NCBI GenBank assembly: GCA_963803155.1
Contig: CAWDMN010000039.1
Location: forward strand, 1 to 64,000
Length of the DNA stretch: 64,000 nucleotides
Origin: CAWDMN01 sp963803155
Lineage (GTDB): Bacteria; Acidobacteriota; Terriglobia; Versatilivoradales; Versatilivoraceae
Direction: 5' to 3'
Shown in pieces: positions 63,316 through 64,000 of this stretch (position 1 is its first letter; each line of letters opens with the position of its first letter). The notes beneath the pieces were generated by a model, which ran no database searches, was not told where the DNA came from, and was given only the letters and a program-made list of their open reading frames with translations. Position numbers and translations under genes: made by a program.

Positions 63316-63399
63316 CAACAGTCCAGGGTTTGCGGAGATGGCATTGGGCTGCAATCATGGGGTGCTGTTTTAAAGAAGAACTTTGGCGCGGGAGGAAAC

Positions 63400-64000
63400 A
63401 TGTGGATTAGGGCAACATCATCTGCAAAGAAAATCGGAAAAGTTGATCAAATGACCGGATCAGTCTTGTTTCATATTTTTCTCCAGGCGCCGATCCTTTT
63501 ACTTTTTGTGAGTTGTACGCATTCCAACAAGCCTCCGGCTGCCCGGAAAGACCCCGTCACAAACAGCTATCACGGCATTACGGTAACGGATGATTACCGC
63601 TGGCTGGAAGACTGGAACAATCCTCAGGTTCAACGATGGAGCGAGAACCAAAATGTCTTTGCCCGGAAGTATCTGGACGCAATCCCCCAAGCAGCTCGAA
63701 TCCGCCGTCAGGTGACCGGCCTGATGAAGCAGGAGCCTGAGCATTTTTATTCTCTCTCTTCGAGCGGAGGCAGACTTTTTGCGCTAAAAAAGAAGCCCCC
63801 GGCCAACCAACCCGCGTTGGTGATGATGGCTTCTCCGGATGAGTTGAGTTCGGAAAAGGTAATTCTAGATCCGAATCAGCTGGACTCCAAAGGCACAATT
63901 ACCATCGATTGGTTTAAGGTATCTCCGGATGGAAAACTGGCCGCAGTCTCCCTTTCCAGCAGCGGATCCGAGAGAGGAGACTTGCACCTTTACGAAACCG
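63400..64000 (+). CDS. prolyl oligopeptidase (S9A), N-terminal part, truncated by the window end
   Basis: Open from ATG 63400, with GGAGGAAAC just upstream, to the window end (200 codons). A hydrophobic stretch ends in LLLFVSC, so it is probably a lipoprotein. Then comes the propeller lead-in DPVTNSYHGITVTDDYRWLED followed by NPQVQRWSENQNVFARKYLD, the S9A start, and IDWFKVSPDGKLAAVSLSSSG. The catalytic domain lies beyond the window. Confidence 0.9.
   Translation, partial: MWIRATSSAKKIGKVDQMTGSVLFHIFLQAPILLLFVSCTHSNKPPAARKDPVTNSYHGITVTDDYRWLEDWNNPQVQRWSENQNVFARKYLDAIPQAARIRRQVTGLMKQEPEHFYSLSSSGGRLFALKKKPPANQPALVMMASPDELSSEKVILDPNQLDSKGTITIDWFKVSPDGKLAAVSLSSSGSERGDLHLYET

Overview
The window reads like a chromosomal stretch of an uncultured Gram-negative bacterium, most probably an acidobacterium. 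Evidence is two VWFA-related proteins of the kind that is expanded in Acidobacteriota (7294-8370 and 31995-33146), an AmmeMemoRadiSam-type Memo protein, a DUF6600/FecR protein, a non-sporulation S55 peptidase, outer-membrane and LolA-like proteins, and a sigma-32-like factor. No rRNA, CRISPR array, prophage or conjugative module is visible. One tRNA, Arg(UCU), lies at 18821-18897. The taxonomic call is inference from gene content only.

Layout. 1-3.3 kb: a truncated ORF end, then a LytS/LytTR two-component pair overlapping into an MscS channel gene. 3.4-10.3 kb: a site-2 protease with CBS domains, a DUF2914 membrane protein, endonuclease III, a VWFA-related protein, a JAMM metalloprotease with a secreted partner, and TrmL. 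10.6-18.7 kb: a secreted beta-propeller protein, an S55 peptidase, GalE, a GPH-type sugar symporter and a ferredoxin. 18.8-25.4 kb: tRNA-Arg, a CE2-like esterase, two PepSY-type membrane proteins, a Tat-exported Gfo/Idh oxidoreductase, a TIM-barrel isomerase, a decayed four-helix-bundle gene and a NIPSNAP protein. 25.5-30.5 kb: a decayed IS1380-like element, the FecR/DUF6600 protein and an intact IS1182-family element with its own regulated promoter. 30.9-43.2 kb: Memo, a second VWFA protein, a sigma factor, DUF4097, a frameshifted M16 peptidase, PilZ, carbonic anhydrase and 6-phosphogluconolactonase. 43.7-54.7 kb: a polyferredoxin membrane protein, a four-gene export operon (ABC ATPase, permease, LolA-like carrier, beta-barrel), ketopantoate reductase, cytochrome c, a Cys-rich protein, PdxJ, a dolichyl-phosphate-glucosyltransferase-like GT2 and a lactonase. 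54.8-64 kb: an amidohydrolase/deaminase, a cellulose-synthase-like GT2, EF-P, RluA, a second Gfo/Idh, a PIG-L deacetylase, a TauE-like permease and the start of a prolyl oligopeptidase.

The least ordinary content is between genes. At least seven copies of one short dyad-symmetric repeat (family A, about 60-78 bp) and about eight of another (family B, about 80-170 bp, usually with a GTGAC-N3-GTCAC core) are scattered through the window. They are often joined by a third module (family E, a TGCCAGC-GCG-GCTGGCA palindrome). All lie in gaps between genes, in both orientations, in changing combinations. A 276-bp element with 19-bp perfect terminal inverted repeats (family C) and a 66-bp three-stem element (family F) add to this. 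I see no defence island or biosynthetic cluster; the modular repeats and the self-regulated IS1182 element are the best candidates for something not yet described.
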